A stretch of 64,000 nt of DNA from Scenedesmus sp. ARA3 (Eukaryota; Chlorophyta; Chlorophyceae; Sphaeropleales; Scenedesmaceae), in the NCBI GenBank assembly GCA_004335835.1, contig RWJK01001984.1, positions 1 to 64,000 of the forward strand, read 5' to 3'. Positions 44,592-56,985 of the stretch are shown piece after piece (the stretch's first letter is position 1; each line of letters starts with the position of its first letter). Made by a program: the position numbers and the translations under genes. The notes under the pieces are model-generated. The model saw only the letters and a list, made by a program, of their open reading frames with translations. It was not told where the DNA came from and did not search any database.

Positions 44592-46124
44592 GAGTGTGAG
44601 GCGGTACCGGGTTTGAAGTCTGTGTGGGTGTCTCCAGGGAGGGAGGGAGGCCAGGCTTGGGCGGAAGGAATGAAGATCGATGCTTGAGTGTCTGCATTGC
44701 TTGTTTGGGGCAAGTTGCTTAACAGTGCTGCAGGTCACAGAATGTGTTGCATTGGCCTGCCAGGCCTGAGTCACACTTTGTGCATGTTACAGGGCCGCAG
44801 GCCCGATTGAGACGAGGGCAAGGAGCCTGCACATCAGAACACAGCAGTGCGCAGTGTTATGCTTTGCTTGGTGGTGCTTGCTGACAATATGTGCGCGGTT
44901 TTGTCATGAGGCCTGGTATGTGCTGGGGATTATGCTTTGAAGGCTGTTGCCAGCAGTGACCAAGCCATCCGCAGGATGCTGAAAGCTGACATGTACTTAT
45001 GACTTATCACTTATGACTTCCTTGCAGTGCTTGGGGGCGCATCGCTTCGTGTACCTATCTGCTGGTTATTGCAATTTGCCATGCCTTTCAGATTTTGAGG
45101 CTTCTTGGAGTTACAGTGACCCCTGGTCCGACCCTGCCTAACAGAATTGCCAGCATTGCACTGCAGAAGTGCAGCCACTGTCATGCAGAGTGCGTGTACG
45201 CACCTGGCTGGGACAACCACACATATTTTGCTATGGGTTATCATTGGCCATGCGCCACACACTGTGCTCATGTTCCTTCACCTACCATGCATGTGCAACC
45301 ACAACGTATTTCCCCTGCGTGCATCAAGTGTCAAGTTTATGTGTGCAACATGTACAGGTGTTTGCCTGATGTTTGTCGCGAGCCGGCCTGTGGCTGTATG
45401 AGCTTTCACTGCAGTGTTGGTCAACACAATCTTGCAGCTGACAGGGATGCAACATGTCCGACATGAGTCAATGCTCTTGAAGTTCAAACTCATGAGCTTA
45501 GAGTGTTGGGTTGCCACGACTCAGCGCTCAGAGGGGTGGCCTACAACGCTCTTTGAGTCATGTATGCTTGTTTAATCAAGTGCTTCGGTTGTTTGCACCG
45601 CTGAACGTAAAGTTATCTTGTTGGCTGGCCCCATGCAGCGTGGTGTGCTGCACTGACTAGATGAAGTTGGTAATCTCTTTGACTGAGAGCTGGCATGTAG
45701 CCTTGTAATCCAGACAAGGAATCGCAACAGCAACGCTGTCAAGTTTTGCGGCAGAACGTCCCTGCAATTGGCGGTAACCATATACCGTGTGCTAGAGTTG
45801 TCATACATGTGGGGACACGTCATTCTGCGACACGCACATTTGCAACGGCGCTGAGGTGCAGCCGCACCATGCGCTATAGGTGTGACATAGATGATCGTCC
45901 ATGCAGGCACGCAGGGTTGCCACGAGCCAATCCTGCCGCGCGGCGTTACACCGCTGTAGGCTGAAAACAACTGCGTGCGCAATGACAGCAGGGGCAAGTG
46001 TCATGCACTGCCTGCTGTTCCAGCCGGCGATCGCTCTCTATCCCACAAAACCGTCTGTGCCAAAATTGCGCACACACCACTGTTATGACACTCCTGCACC
46101 ACTACGTAGTGTGTACATGCATGA
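44592..46124. other. Convergent intergenic region
   Basis: No exon chain was found between the ARM-SAM stop (+) and the MYND copy A stop (-). The right ~250 bases resemble the region just left of copy B's stop (about 50600-50844), so the tandem duplication extended past the coding end. Confidence 0.5.
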
Positions 46125-47928
46125 TCACACGCACGACTGCCCGGCAGCTGCCATGCGCTTGCATGCATGTTTGTGCCGCTTCCAGTCGGCCTTTTGGCAA
46201 GCCACACTACAGTAGCGGCAGCGGCAGCCAGCGCACGCCTTGCAGCAGGCTGCCGCCTCACTCACATCTGCCAGATCCTCACAGCCGGGGTTGTTGCACA
46301 CCACTGGCAGTGGCGCTGCTGCCGCGAGGGTCCTGCAGAGCTCCACAGCATCTGCATACTGCTGCTCAACAGCAAGCACAACCAAAACAGCACCATCCTC
46401 CAGCTCTGCATGGAGGAGATCCAAATGTATCTTGCAGAACCTAGGCCACTTGGCGATGAAGGCTGCCACAGCTGCTGCCCATTCTGGGCTGATCAGGTGC
46501 ACTTGCAGCAGGTGGCTCCACTTGATTTGCTGGCTACTGCTTCTGCTGCTGCTGCTGGCAGCAGGTAGCGTTCTGCTGCTGTTGCTGTTGCTGCTGCTGC
46601 TGCTAGCAGCCGCAGTAGGCCCTGCTGGTGCAGCTGCTGCTGCTGCTGCTGCCCGCAGTGCTGGCGCTTCTGCATCCTTGGACAGAGGTGCAATGCCCAA
46701 ATCCGATAAGCAGAACAGCAGGGACTGCACTGTGCGCAGCACCAGCAGCTGCCACGCCTCCCACTGCACATCCTCCGCATCCTGACCTGGCTCGCCATTT
46801 AACATCGTCTGCACCACCTGTATGCTGTGGCCTGATTCGCCAAGCGCCCAGCACTTTTGAAAGCTGGGCCTTGCACTCCGAGCTCTGTGCAGCAGCTGGG
46901 GCCCTGCTGCCTCCATGGCATCTGCCAGCTGCACAGCGCTGCGCGCAAGCACCACAGCCAGCAGCGCAACGCTGGCAGCAGCCTGGCTGCCGGCCGTCGC
47001 GCTGCCGGTGCTGCTGACGGTGCTGGCAGCTTCCAGAAGTTGAGCTGCACAGGGAGTCAGTATGCTGGAGACTAGCGGTGGAACTGCTGCAGGGTAGCAA
47101 GCAGCAGCAGCAGCCGCTAGTCGCGGGCGCAGTGAAGCAGGCACTGCTGCTGGCCACCGCCCGGCTGCGTGCAAGCTGGTTGCCGCTGTGACAAACTGCA
47201 CCACCCTCTTGACCAGGCTGGCCAGGGCAGAGGCCAGGCTTGCTACTGCAACGGAGCGGCCCAGCAGCTCCTGACTGCCCAGCACTGCTGCAAGCGCGTG
47301 CGTAAGCACGTCTGCTGCTGGGGTGATGTTGAAGGCTTCTGTCACTAGTGAGCGCAGGAAGCAGTCAACCAGGGCTGTGTAGGCCTCCAGGTGTGCTGCT
47401 GCCAGGGCTGGCAGCTGGCTTGGGGCAGTGACAGCTGCAGCACATTCAGTACAGCAACAACAACGTGACAGCTTAGCGACCCTTGACAACTAGTGAAGCA
47501 AGCAGCACTGTGTCAGACATCATCAGGATGTCACGTCATGTCCGGCATGTCAGCATGTGCATCACGTGCTGGGCAAATGCTGCCAACGTCAGGTATGTGT
47601 GTTGCAGCAGCAGCAGCAGCAGCACCCACCTAGATTGCCGAATTGCCCTGGAGTCATGCCGCTACCAGCAGCCTTGAAGGCCAGCAGCTGCTGACGTACA
47701 CAGCCAGGGACAGGCCCCAGCTCACCAGGTGGAGCCCCACCCAGCTGCAGCTGCTGCAGCGGCGCAGCCAGCGCCTGCAGCAGCTGCAGCCCAGCCTGCT
47801 GCAGCACCTCAGGCGGCAGGCAGCTGCTGCCAGTGGCTTGCAGGGCACCCCTGATCTGCACCTGCAGCAGCTCGTTGGTGAGAAACAGCAGCTTATTGGC
47901 ACTCTCCAGCATGTCTGACTCGCCATTG

Positions 47929-47964
<36 letters not shown>

Positions 47965-50065
47965 CTTGCTGCGCGCTGCTGCTGCTGCTGGCTTGCTGCG
48001 CGCTGCCGCTGCACCTCCCCAGCAGCCAGCAGCGGCAGCTCCAGCACCAGCTGCACAGCAGCAGCAGCCGACAGCGCTGTCACACCGCCAATGCCTACCC
48101 TGCCAGGATGCTCGACATCAAGCAGACACTTCAAGCTGCATGTCATTGCCTGAACAAACATGAGCGTCTGCTGCACCACCCGGTCTAGGGTGTCAGCCTC
48201 GCTGCCACCAGCTGCTATTGCCTGCCTCCTGATCTTCCAGGCTGCTGCCTCCAGGTAAGCCTGGCCACCAGGCAGCAGCTGCAGCATGCCCTCATGCTGG
48301 TGGAAGGCAGGGATGGGCAGCAGGTCTGCGCGCAGCTGCTGCTTTGGTGTCTGCTGTGAGGCCTGCACAAGGAGGCTGCTGCTGCTGCTGCTGCTGCTGC
48401 TATGGGATGCTGCTGACGGCCCCTGTTGCTGCTGCTGCTGCTGCTGCTGCTCCGCCCTGTGCGTGACATGCGTCTTATGCAGCATCATAGCGAGCGGAGC
48501 CAGCAGCTGCAGCAGCAGCTCAGACACTGCCAGGTCACCCATCAGCTTGCGCGTGGGCTCCACCTGTACCTCGCTAGCACCTCCCAGCCCCTGCTCATCT
48601 AACAGCTTGCAGAGCTGAAACAACATCAGCCCCGCAGTCAGCTGCACCTCAAAAAACGCGCCGTGCGGCTCCTTAGCGTACCTGCTGCTGCTGCTGCTGC
48701 CGCTGCTGCTGCTGCAGTTCCTGCGGCTGGAACTGCCTGCTGCATTGGTGCTGGCTGCTGAGGTGGCATCAGCAGGCAGCAGCTGCCCAGCCGCCTGCAG
48801 GTGCTGCAGCAGCTCCAGCGCTGCAGGCAGTACGGTGCGCAGCATAGCGGGGTTGCTGCACACGACGCGCTGCCAGATGAGAGTAACTGAACTCAGCAAG
48901 GTAAGTACCATCACAACCAGCCTCCAATCTCCTGTCAGCTGCTGCTGCTGCCGCTGCTGGGTGGCGTGCTCGATTCTCGCCCGCAGAATGGATGGTAACG
49001 CTGACAACACGCCTGTGATGCAGCACAGCAGACAAGCAGGAGTGGCAACAGCAGCAGCAGCAGCAGCAGCGGCAGCATGTACAGAGATTAGCGTCGGTGA
49101 CAGAATGCACATTCGGAGGTTGCATGTTTGGCAAGCAAACTCAACAGTTGGCTACACCGCCTGTCACCCACCTGACTGCTCCAGCTGCTGCGTCATTGCT
49201 GCTGCCAGCATCCCCACACTGCGTCCGCCGCCGCCGCCGCTGCTGCTGCTGCTGCTGCTGCCTGTTTTCAGAACAGCCACAGCTATATCAGCCAGGGTTT
49301 GGTAGCTGTGACAGAACAGGCCTGACAGTGTGCGCAGGAAGTTGCGGCTTGGAGCTTCCAACTGGTCTGGGTCAATCAGTCCGGCCGCTGCAGCGCCCAG
49401 ACAAACAGGCTGCCTGCACTGCGCACTGCCTGGTGCGCATGAGTGCACCCAGCACCTGAAGAAAAAGCAGCCGAAGCATGGGAAGCGGGTCCAAGTTTCT
49501 CTATCTGCATGCATATCGGGTTGCGGCTGTCATGCCACATGCGGCAGTTGCACCAGCTGCAGCATCACCGGCATTGCTACAGGCGGCGCTTGCAGCAGCT
49601 ACTTCTGTTTCATGCTGGCACGTTCACCAGCTGCTAGCTGCTGGATAGATGCTCGTGCAGATGTCCTACTGTTGATGTCCTACTGTTAAAAGCACTGCGT
49701 CTGTGTTGCTGCATGGCTTTGAAACTGACATGCTGATGATGAACGTGGTACTTCCCACACAAGAAAGATATGATAGGACATATTGCTGGCCTGCTTGTAT
49801 AAGTTCAATTCACACATGGTTGACACCCCACCTGCCCGCCCTGATGTTGCTGTTCTCCCTGTGGCAGCACAGCCATCAGCGTGATCAGGGCAGCCACACA
49901 GCTCTGCAGGACTTCCTGCTGCTGTGCTGTCGGAACAGCAGGTGGCGGGTGCTGTAGCAGCTGTGTGACGCTGCTGTTGCTGACGATAGTGGACAGCAAG
50001 CGCGCTGCATCCTCTGCTTGCTGCTGCTGCAGCAACAGCAGCAGCGGCTGCTGAGTGGGTGGCAT
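46125..50065 (-). CDS. MYND zinc-finger protein, tandem copy A (frame broken in exon 2)
   Basis: Four exons by comparison with copy B: 50065-49832, 49455-49172, 49012-47630, 47434-46125. Exons 3 and 4 are open throughout. The product would be about 1070 residues of mostly helical, Ala/Gln/Ser-rich sequence with no recognised domain until the C-terminus, where a MYND finger stands: VVCNNPGCEDL, CCKACAGCRCRYCSVACQ, KADWKRHKHACKRM, with the Cys/His ligands in place. MYND fingers bind proline-rich partners and are common in green algae. Compared with copy B, exon 2 lacks two single bases (near 49430 and 49380), so the frame from exon 1 meets TGA before rejoining. This could be real decay or assembly error. 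Exon 1 begins MPPTQQPLLL. Confidence 0.65.
49832..50065 (-). other. Exon 1 of MYND copy A
   Basis: It encodes MPPTQQPLLLLLQQQQAEDA and on to a GTGGGG donor. The matching exon of copy B (54913-54686) supports both the start codon and the donor. Confidence 0.6.
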
Positions 50066-50844
50066 GGTACAGTACTTGTATTTTTGTCCAAGACTGCGGT
50101 CAGTCGCACGGGCACGAGGCAGGCGACACAGCGCAGAACTTGTGTTCTGGGTGCTGCTACTGCTGCTGGTGCTGCTGCGAAGCCTCGAGATCGGGTGGCA
50201 TCCTGGCTGTAGTTGATACTTGCATCCAAGCTGTATAACGGCGACAATAGCCTGACACGAAAGCGGTGTAGCTGGAGCCGAGAGCTCTACCTTTGCCTGC
50301 CTAGGTTTGCTGCATGTGTCGACTCGAGGTGCATGTGATGCTACAGCTCGGCATCCTTGTAAAGCGCTAAGAACGTGCGTATATTGTTCACAACACCTAC
50401 AGCAGCTCACAATGTGCCTCTGGTGCGGATCTATCGCTGGCATCGAAACAACAATCACAACATGTCACCTGTCAGGCTGACAGAACCTCCAGTTGAGCAG
50501 TGCTGCAAACTGGGACGCACACGACGCACCACACACAGCCATTCACACAGCAACCGCCTGTGACCGGCCTGTAGTCAGCCGCTACAGTCATGGCAAGTCC
50601 CCCAAAAAACCTTGGCGCCCTAGGGCCTGAAGTACAGCCGCGCCACTGGCGCATGCATATCATGCGCTGAGCGCCCAGTGTATAGCCGACGATCAAGATG
50701 ACCTTGCAAGGTTGCAGCGTTAGCATGAGCCAATTCAGGCTGGCAGCTTTTTCCAGCTGCAGGCTGGGACAATTGCATGTGCAATGACAGCTGCGGTGAT
50801 GGTGATGTACAAGAACGAATTTGGCTGCACCGTCACAAGCATGA
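50066..50844. other. Spacer between MYND tandem copies
   Basis: The 779 bases contain the promoter of copy A's upstream neighbour side and the 3' flank of copy B. The portion next to 50845 is similar to that next to 46125. No other gene was seen. Confidence 0.5.
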
Positions 50845-52608
50845 TCACACGCACGATTGGCCAGCAGCCGCCATGCGCTTGCATGCACGTTTATGCCGCT
50901 TCCAGTCCGCCTGCTGGCAAGCCACACTGCAGTAGCGGCAGCGGCAGCCAGCGCACGCCTTGCAGCAAGCAGCTGCCTCGCTCACGCCAGCCAGGTCCTG
51001 GCAGCCGGGGTTGTTGCAGACCACCGGCAGTGGCGCTGCTGCCACGAGGGTCCTGCAGAGCTCCACAGCATCTGCGCACTGCTGCTCAAATTCAGGCATG
51101 CTCAGGTCTAGATAGATGTCCATCACATCCTTGTCCCAGAACACAGGCCACTTGCCAGCAAAGGCTGCCACAGCTGCTGCCCATTCTGGGCTGATCTGCC
51201 GCAGGAGCAGCAAATGCCTCCACTTGACTTGCTGGCTGCTGCTGCTGCTGCTGCTGCTAGCAGCCACAGCAGGCCCTGCTGGTGCTGCTGCTGCTGGCAG
51301 TGCTGCATCCCCCGGCAGAGCTGCAATGCCCAAGTCCCGCAGAAAGAACAGCAGTTGCTGCAGCTTGCCCAGCACGCCCACTCCTCAGCTTTCATAGCTG
51401 CTGCTGCAGCATTTGGCACCATTTTCACCTCCTGAATGCTATAGTTCAGCCCACCAAGCCCCCAGCACATCTGAAAGCTGGGCTCAGCCTTTGTAGCTTG
51501 CCACAGCAGCTGCGGCCCTGCTGCTTCCATGGCATCTGCCAGCTGCACAACGCTGCGCACAAGCACCACAGCCAGCAGCGCGGTGCTGGCAGCCTGGCTG
51601 CTGCTGCTGCTGCTGCTGCTCTTGCTGACGATGGCAACTGTCTGCATTAGATTGGGGCGGATTATGTGTTGAATCAGCAGCGGGACCGCTGCAGGGAAGC
51701 AGGCAGCAGCTGCCTGCGATGACCCTGCAGCAACAGCTGCTGCCCACTGCCCGGCGGCTTGCATGCTGCTGGCAACTGTGACAAACTGCACTGCGCGCTT
51801 GACCAGGCTGGTCAAGGCTAAAACTAGGCTGGCTACAGCAACGGAGCGGCCAAGCACGTCAACAAACATGACTGTTTTGTGCGGATGCACAAGGATGTCT
51901 GCTGTTGAAATCACGTTGAAGGCCTCGGTCACGGGTGCACGCAGGAATCAGTCAACCAGGGCTGTGTAGGCCTCCGGGTGTGCTGCTGCTAGGTCTGGCA
52001 GCTGGCCTGCTGGCCCTTTGAAAGGAGCTGCGTCGCACAAAAGTTGTAGTCGTGTGAGAAGAAATGAACCCAAGAGAACAGAAAAACTCAAGTTGCCAGC
52101 ATGTTGGTAAACGTGACTAGTACAGCATGTCATACGCTTCCAGCAATGTAGGCATGAACAAGCAGCAAGTGCGCGGCAGACGGGCTGTTGCAGCAATAAC
52201 AGATGTGCGTGTTTATGCTAACAGCCCGGGAATAATGGGAGCAACGCGCAGACAATGCAAATCAAACGTGTTGCCTAGTCCATGCAGCAGCATCAGCAGC
52301 AGCACCGCAACCCACCTGCTCCCAGCGCCTCTGGACCCATGCCGGCAGCAGCAGCCTTGAGGGCGAACAGCTGCTGGCGCGTGCACCCCCAACCAGGCAG
52401 CAGCTGCGTGAGCGGCTGCTGGTGCATCTGCAGCTGCTGCAGCGGCGCTGCCAGCGCCTGCAGCAGCTGCAGCCCAGCCTGCTGCAGCACCTCGGGCGGC
52501 AGGCCGCTGCTGCGCGTGAGTTGCACAATGCCCCGGATCTGCTGCTGCAGCAGCACATTGGTCAGTGTCAGCAGCGCATCTGCATCGTCCTGCAAGCTCC
52601 TGTCGCTG

Positions 52609-52646
<38 letters not shown>

Positions 52647-54913
52647 GCTTGCTGCTGCCTGCCGTTGCAGCTCCGCAGCAGCCAGCAGCTGCAGCTCCAG
52701 CACCAGCCGCGCAGCAGCAGCCGACAGTGCTGCCACGTCAGCAGCGCCCGCCTGGCCAGCATGCGCAGCTTCCTGCAGGCATCGCAAGCTGCATGACATT
52801 GCCTGCACATACATGTCCGCACTCGACATAGCTAGCTTTACAACATCATCCGCGCTGCCATGGAGCACAACTGGCTGCCTCCTGATCCTCCAGACTGCAG
52901 CATCCAGGTAGGCCTGGCCACCCGGCAGAAGCTGCAGCAGGTCCTGGTGCTGGTGGAAGGCAGGGATAGGCAGCAAGTCTGCACGCAGCGGCTGCTTGGG
53001 CCCACTGGGGGCCTCTTGTGATGCCTGTACACTGCTGCTGCTGCTGCTGCTGCTGCTGCGATGGGATGCTGCTGACACCCCATGCTGCTGCTGCTGCGTC
53101 CTGTGCCTGATATGGTTCGTGTGCAGCAGCATGACATGTGCAGCCAGCAACTGCAGCAGCAGCTCTGATACTGCTGGGTCACCCAGCAGCTTACGTGTGT
53201 CCTCTGGCTGCAGCACACTGGCATCTCCTGCCTCTTGCTTATCAAACAGCTTCGTCACTCTGAACAGCATCTGCCCCAGGTTCGACTGCACCTCAAAGAA
53301 CTCAGCATGTGGCTCCCTGGTCTCCTTGCCGCCGCTGCTGCTGCTGCTGCTGCTGCTGCTCGCCCTGTTGCTGCTGCTGTTGTTTCTGCGGCCGGCTGCT
53401 GGAGCTCTGCCTGTTGTGCTGCTGCTGGCTGATGCCTGCAGCAGCAGGCAGCAGCGGACCAGCCGCCTGCAGGTGCTGCAGCAGCGGCAGCACTACAGGC
53501 AGCACGGTGCGCAGCATGGCAGGGTTGCTGCACACCACACTGTGCCAGATGACAGTCATGGCACGGACCAAGCGAAGCACGCTGCCAAACATGCGCCAGT
53601 CTCCTGCTTGTTGCTGCTGCCGCTGCTGTGTTGCAAGCCTAATGACCGCCGGTAAGATCGTCGGCAATGCAGGCAGAAAGCCTGGGGGTTGGAGCAGACA
53701 AGTGGCGGCAGCAGCAGCAGCATGTTCAATTTTTTAAAGCACTTTGACTACAGCATTTGTGCAACTTAAAAGCCGCCTGCTTAGGAGGTGCCCGAGCAAC
53801 GACGCACCCCACTTCACCCGCTGTTGTGACCACAGAAGCTGTTGCAAATACATAGATACTCGTGATGCAGCATTTGCAAGCTGCCAGAAGCACAAATCAT
53901 ACAATTGGAGGTTGCCCAATGACAAATGCGCCTTGACACACAAAGCATGTATGGTGTGTCAAACAAAGACATGTATAGGCAAGTCAACATCGCACAAGTA
54001 AGCCATCGCCAACTAGAGCAGACTGCTCACTGCCTGTCACCCACCTGACTGCTCTAACTGCTGCGTCATTGCTGCCGCAAGTATCGCCACACTGCTGCTG
54101 GCGCCTAAACCGATTAACCCTGTTAATGTGAGCCCCAGGATTCGGCTGCTGTGGCGGAACAGCCCTGCTATCGAGCGCATGAAGGTAGGCTTGGGATCTT
54201 CAAACTGGTCTGGGTCAACCAAATCTGGCCGTTGCAGCGTCCAGGTCATTAGCCGGCCTGCATTGCGCACTGCCTGCTGGCGCAGTACAGCGCCCAGCAC
54301 CTGCACAGCAGCGAGAGCACGTCAGAGCATTACTGTCGGCATCCGCGCAGATGCATATGCACGCAAAAGTTGGGGCATGCCGTGGCATATCCAGCACTAC
54401 AAGGCCAAGTGCAGCACTTTTCACAGTGCTATAGGCGACGGCTGCAGCAGCTGGTGCTGTTTCAAGCCAGCACACTCAGTGCTAGCTGCTGCTGATGAGT
54501 GCACGTGCAGCCGGTTTCTGCACCTGTTTAATACCCTGCGGTCGCATGCTACATGCTAAGCAGGGCACGATAAGCAGGGTACCAACGATCCTCAACAACT
54601 AGCACTGAGCGTACATGCTAAGCATGTAACATGCCACAGCAGGGTACCAGACAGGTGCAGCGATGGGTGACCTGTCGTACTGCACCTGGCTGCCCTGGGC
54701 GCGCTGCTCTCCCCGCGGCAGCACTTCCATCAGCTTGAACAGGATAACAATGCAGCCCTGCAGGACGTCTCGCTGCTGTGCTGTTGGGACAGCAGGCGGT
54801 GGACGGCAGAGCAGCTGTGTGACGCTGGCGCTGTTGAGTAGGGTGTGCAGCTCACGGGCCCAATGCTCTGCTTGCTCCTGCTGCTGCTGCAGCGTTTGCT
54901 GAGTAGGAGGCAT
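50845..54913 (-). pseudogene. MYND zinc-finger gene, tandem copy B, probably decaying
   Basis: Same four-exon layout as copy A: 54913-54686, 54300-54045, 53681-52316, 52027-50845. It starts MPPTQQTLQQQQEQAEHWAR and ends in the same MYND finger (CNNPGCQDL, CCKACAGCRCRYCSVACQ). Exons 1 and 2 are open and in phase, giving SGLFRHSS-type and MTQQLEQSG segments. Exon 3 changes frame within its triplet-rich tract (about 53325-53365). Exon 4 has TGA at 51948-51950 where copy A has a Cys codon (LVDCF), and a further frameshift near 51385-51395. Three lesions make a full-length product unlikely. The finger and flanking exons are otherwise well conserved, so decay is recent, or some lesions are assembly errors. 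Confidence 0.7.
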
Positions 54914-55329
54914 GGTGTAGCACTAATGTGTTGCCTATCAAGCACAGTCAATAGTCACGGCGGGTGGCTAGACGACAGAGCGCGGAGCTTAACTTCTGAG
55001 TGCTGCTACTGCTGTTGGTGCTGCTGCAGGGCCTCAGGATTTGGTGCTGGCTGTGGGGTGTAAGAGGACACGGTCGTGACAGCATCACAGCTAAATAACA
55101 AAGGAAACGAGGCAATAGCAGCTGTACTAAGGACCGAGAGCTCGACCTGGATTGGTGCGTTCCGTGAGTTCACGTGCAAGCACAGCGGCAGCTCGGATAC
55201 CGTGCAACACGTCAAAACCAATAGATCTGCTGTTGTAAGATGCACGGTAGTTCACAACACTCTGTTGATAAGGACTTGTCGCTTGCGCAGAACACGTAAT
55301 CAGCAACATGACAGGTGAGACCTGACCTA

Positions 55330-55609
55330 GGGGGCGGTTTAGTTGAAGCTGAGACACCCAGATACTTTGTACGGGGGGTAAGCGACAAGCGAGGTATGGC
55401 TGTGATGCGCTTGAGGGGGGGTAAGCGGTAAGCAAGTTGGTCACTNNNNNNNNNNNNNNNNNNNNNNCAGTGACAGCCCAGCACAGGGAGGGGGGTGAAG
55501 CGGCAAGCGACTTTCAGAAGCGACAGCTGTTGCCTCGCTAACCCCCGGTAAGCGGTTGTCACCCCTCCACAGAGCAACTGGGTGTCTCAGCTTCAACTAA
55601 ACCGCCCCC
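55330..55609. mobile_element. MITE-like element with perfect terminal inverted repeats
   Basis: Bases 55330-55359 and 55580-55609 are perfect inverted repeats of 30 bp, starting GGGGGCGGTTTAGTTGAAGC. Outside them the bases are CTA on the left and TTA on the right, a near match to the 3-bp TTA/TAA target of PIF/Harbinger-type elements. Inside, gggggg-taagcg-aagc motifs recur four times in both orientations. There is no coding sequence, so it would be non-autonomous. The interior is interrupted by a gap, so true length is unknown. Confidence 0.72.
55446..55467. other. Assembly gap (22 N)
   Basis: Twenty-two undetermined bases lie inside the inverted-repeat element, probably because its subterminal repeats could not be assembled. 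Confidence 0.99.
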
Positions 55610-55611
55610 TT

Positions 55612-56985
55612 AACTGCCAGTCCAGTAATGCTGCACACCTGGAACCCGCGCAACGCCCACACCAACCATACGCATGGATGGTATTACGCATTTACTGGAT
55701 AGCAGCAGCATCTCCCATCATCAGGCCAGCACATGCCTGCCATTGTGATGCAAAGCCAGGATGTGCACTTTACATTGCAGCCCGGCTTGGCTGACATTGT
55801 ACTTGGCAGTACAGTTTCACCAACCAAACGACAGCTAGAAAGGCAGCAATACGTCAGGATGGAACAGTGAGCCGGCTGCCATAAACAGCCTGAGGCTTTA
55901 GTGGCAGAGGCATGCGTGCCGTCTCTACAAGCAGCCAGCACAACAGGGCTGATAATGACACACGTGAGACAATATGAACAGCAGCAGCAGCAGCCCTGCC
56001 ATGATAGTGGACAAAGGGTAAAGGAAAACCCCCAAGTAATGTTGATACCGCATGCTGCCAGACATAAGCCAGCAGCCAACAGGCTGGACAGGGGACACAT
56101 GCAGGTGCACTGCACACGCCTGCTTCCAGCCAATGTGAACTCCTGACGCTGTGCGAATGCTGCGTGGCATGCGCCGGACACAGATCCTCATACAGCATGT
56201 CGATGCAGCTGAAACCCCTGCTTCTGATGATCTGATCTGAATGGAACCGAATCCGGAGCTCCGTGTACAAGCCCCTTGCGTAGACTTTGGTAGATGTGCA
56301 CCACCCAAGAATAACTCACCCCTCCACACCTCCAGAAAAGAAGAATAGCAGAAGCATTGCAAACTGCAGTGATGCAAGATTGACAGAAACATACAAGTGC
56401 TATGCCATATATGAGGACTGGTGAGGGACCCTTGCACACTGCATGCTCGGGTGTGACATACCCAAAAGATCACTGCCTGCCAGCCTTCACCGCCGTCGCT
56501 GCCTTGCAGCGGCTGAATGCATGGTTGTGGGCTGACTCATTCAGCCTTCTACTGTATTGCCGTTGTGGCTCAACACATGCCACATGAACAAAGGTGTCAT
56601 TGGACAAAAACGGCTGCTGTACAAGCATTATCAACCGTGGATACCTCGAAGGTGGCTGTCAAACAGTAGACCTCTAAATGGTCAAGATTTTCATGTGATG
56701 CCAAGAAGGCATCAAGTGTTCTTCAGTCACTACATCCATGGTAGCCATGTCGTCCACTCAGTCAACTTTACTCAAATAGATGCCCTTTCATGTGGGTGAG
56801 AGACCAGGACAGCCAACACAATGTCCTTCTGCAAATCACCTGTTGATGCATGTGTGCGTATACACACTGCACCTTGGCTGCATGTCAGTGCCGCACAAGT
56901 CAGTGCCGCACAACAACCACGTGTTCTGTCACAGCACCGGTTACTCATGCGCGTTTGAGTCAGTGATGAACTTAACAATTCAACT
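55612..56985. other. Intergenic, no gene recognised
   Basis: It lies between the inverted-repeat element and the chitinase stop on the minus strand. No exon chain was found; the right end should contain the chitinase 3' UTR. Confidence 0.5.

Noticed and set aside
46240..46785. Plus-strand frames across the MYND genes
   Set aside because: They are shadows of the minus-strand coding exons, opened by triplet-rich composition; no family match on the plus strand.
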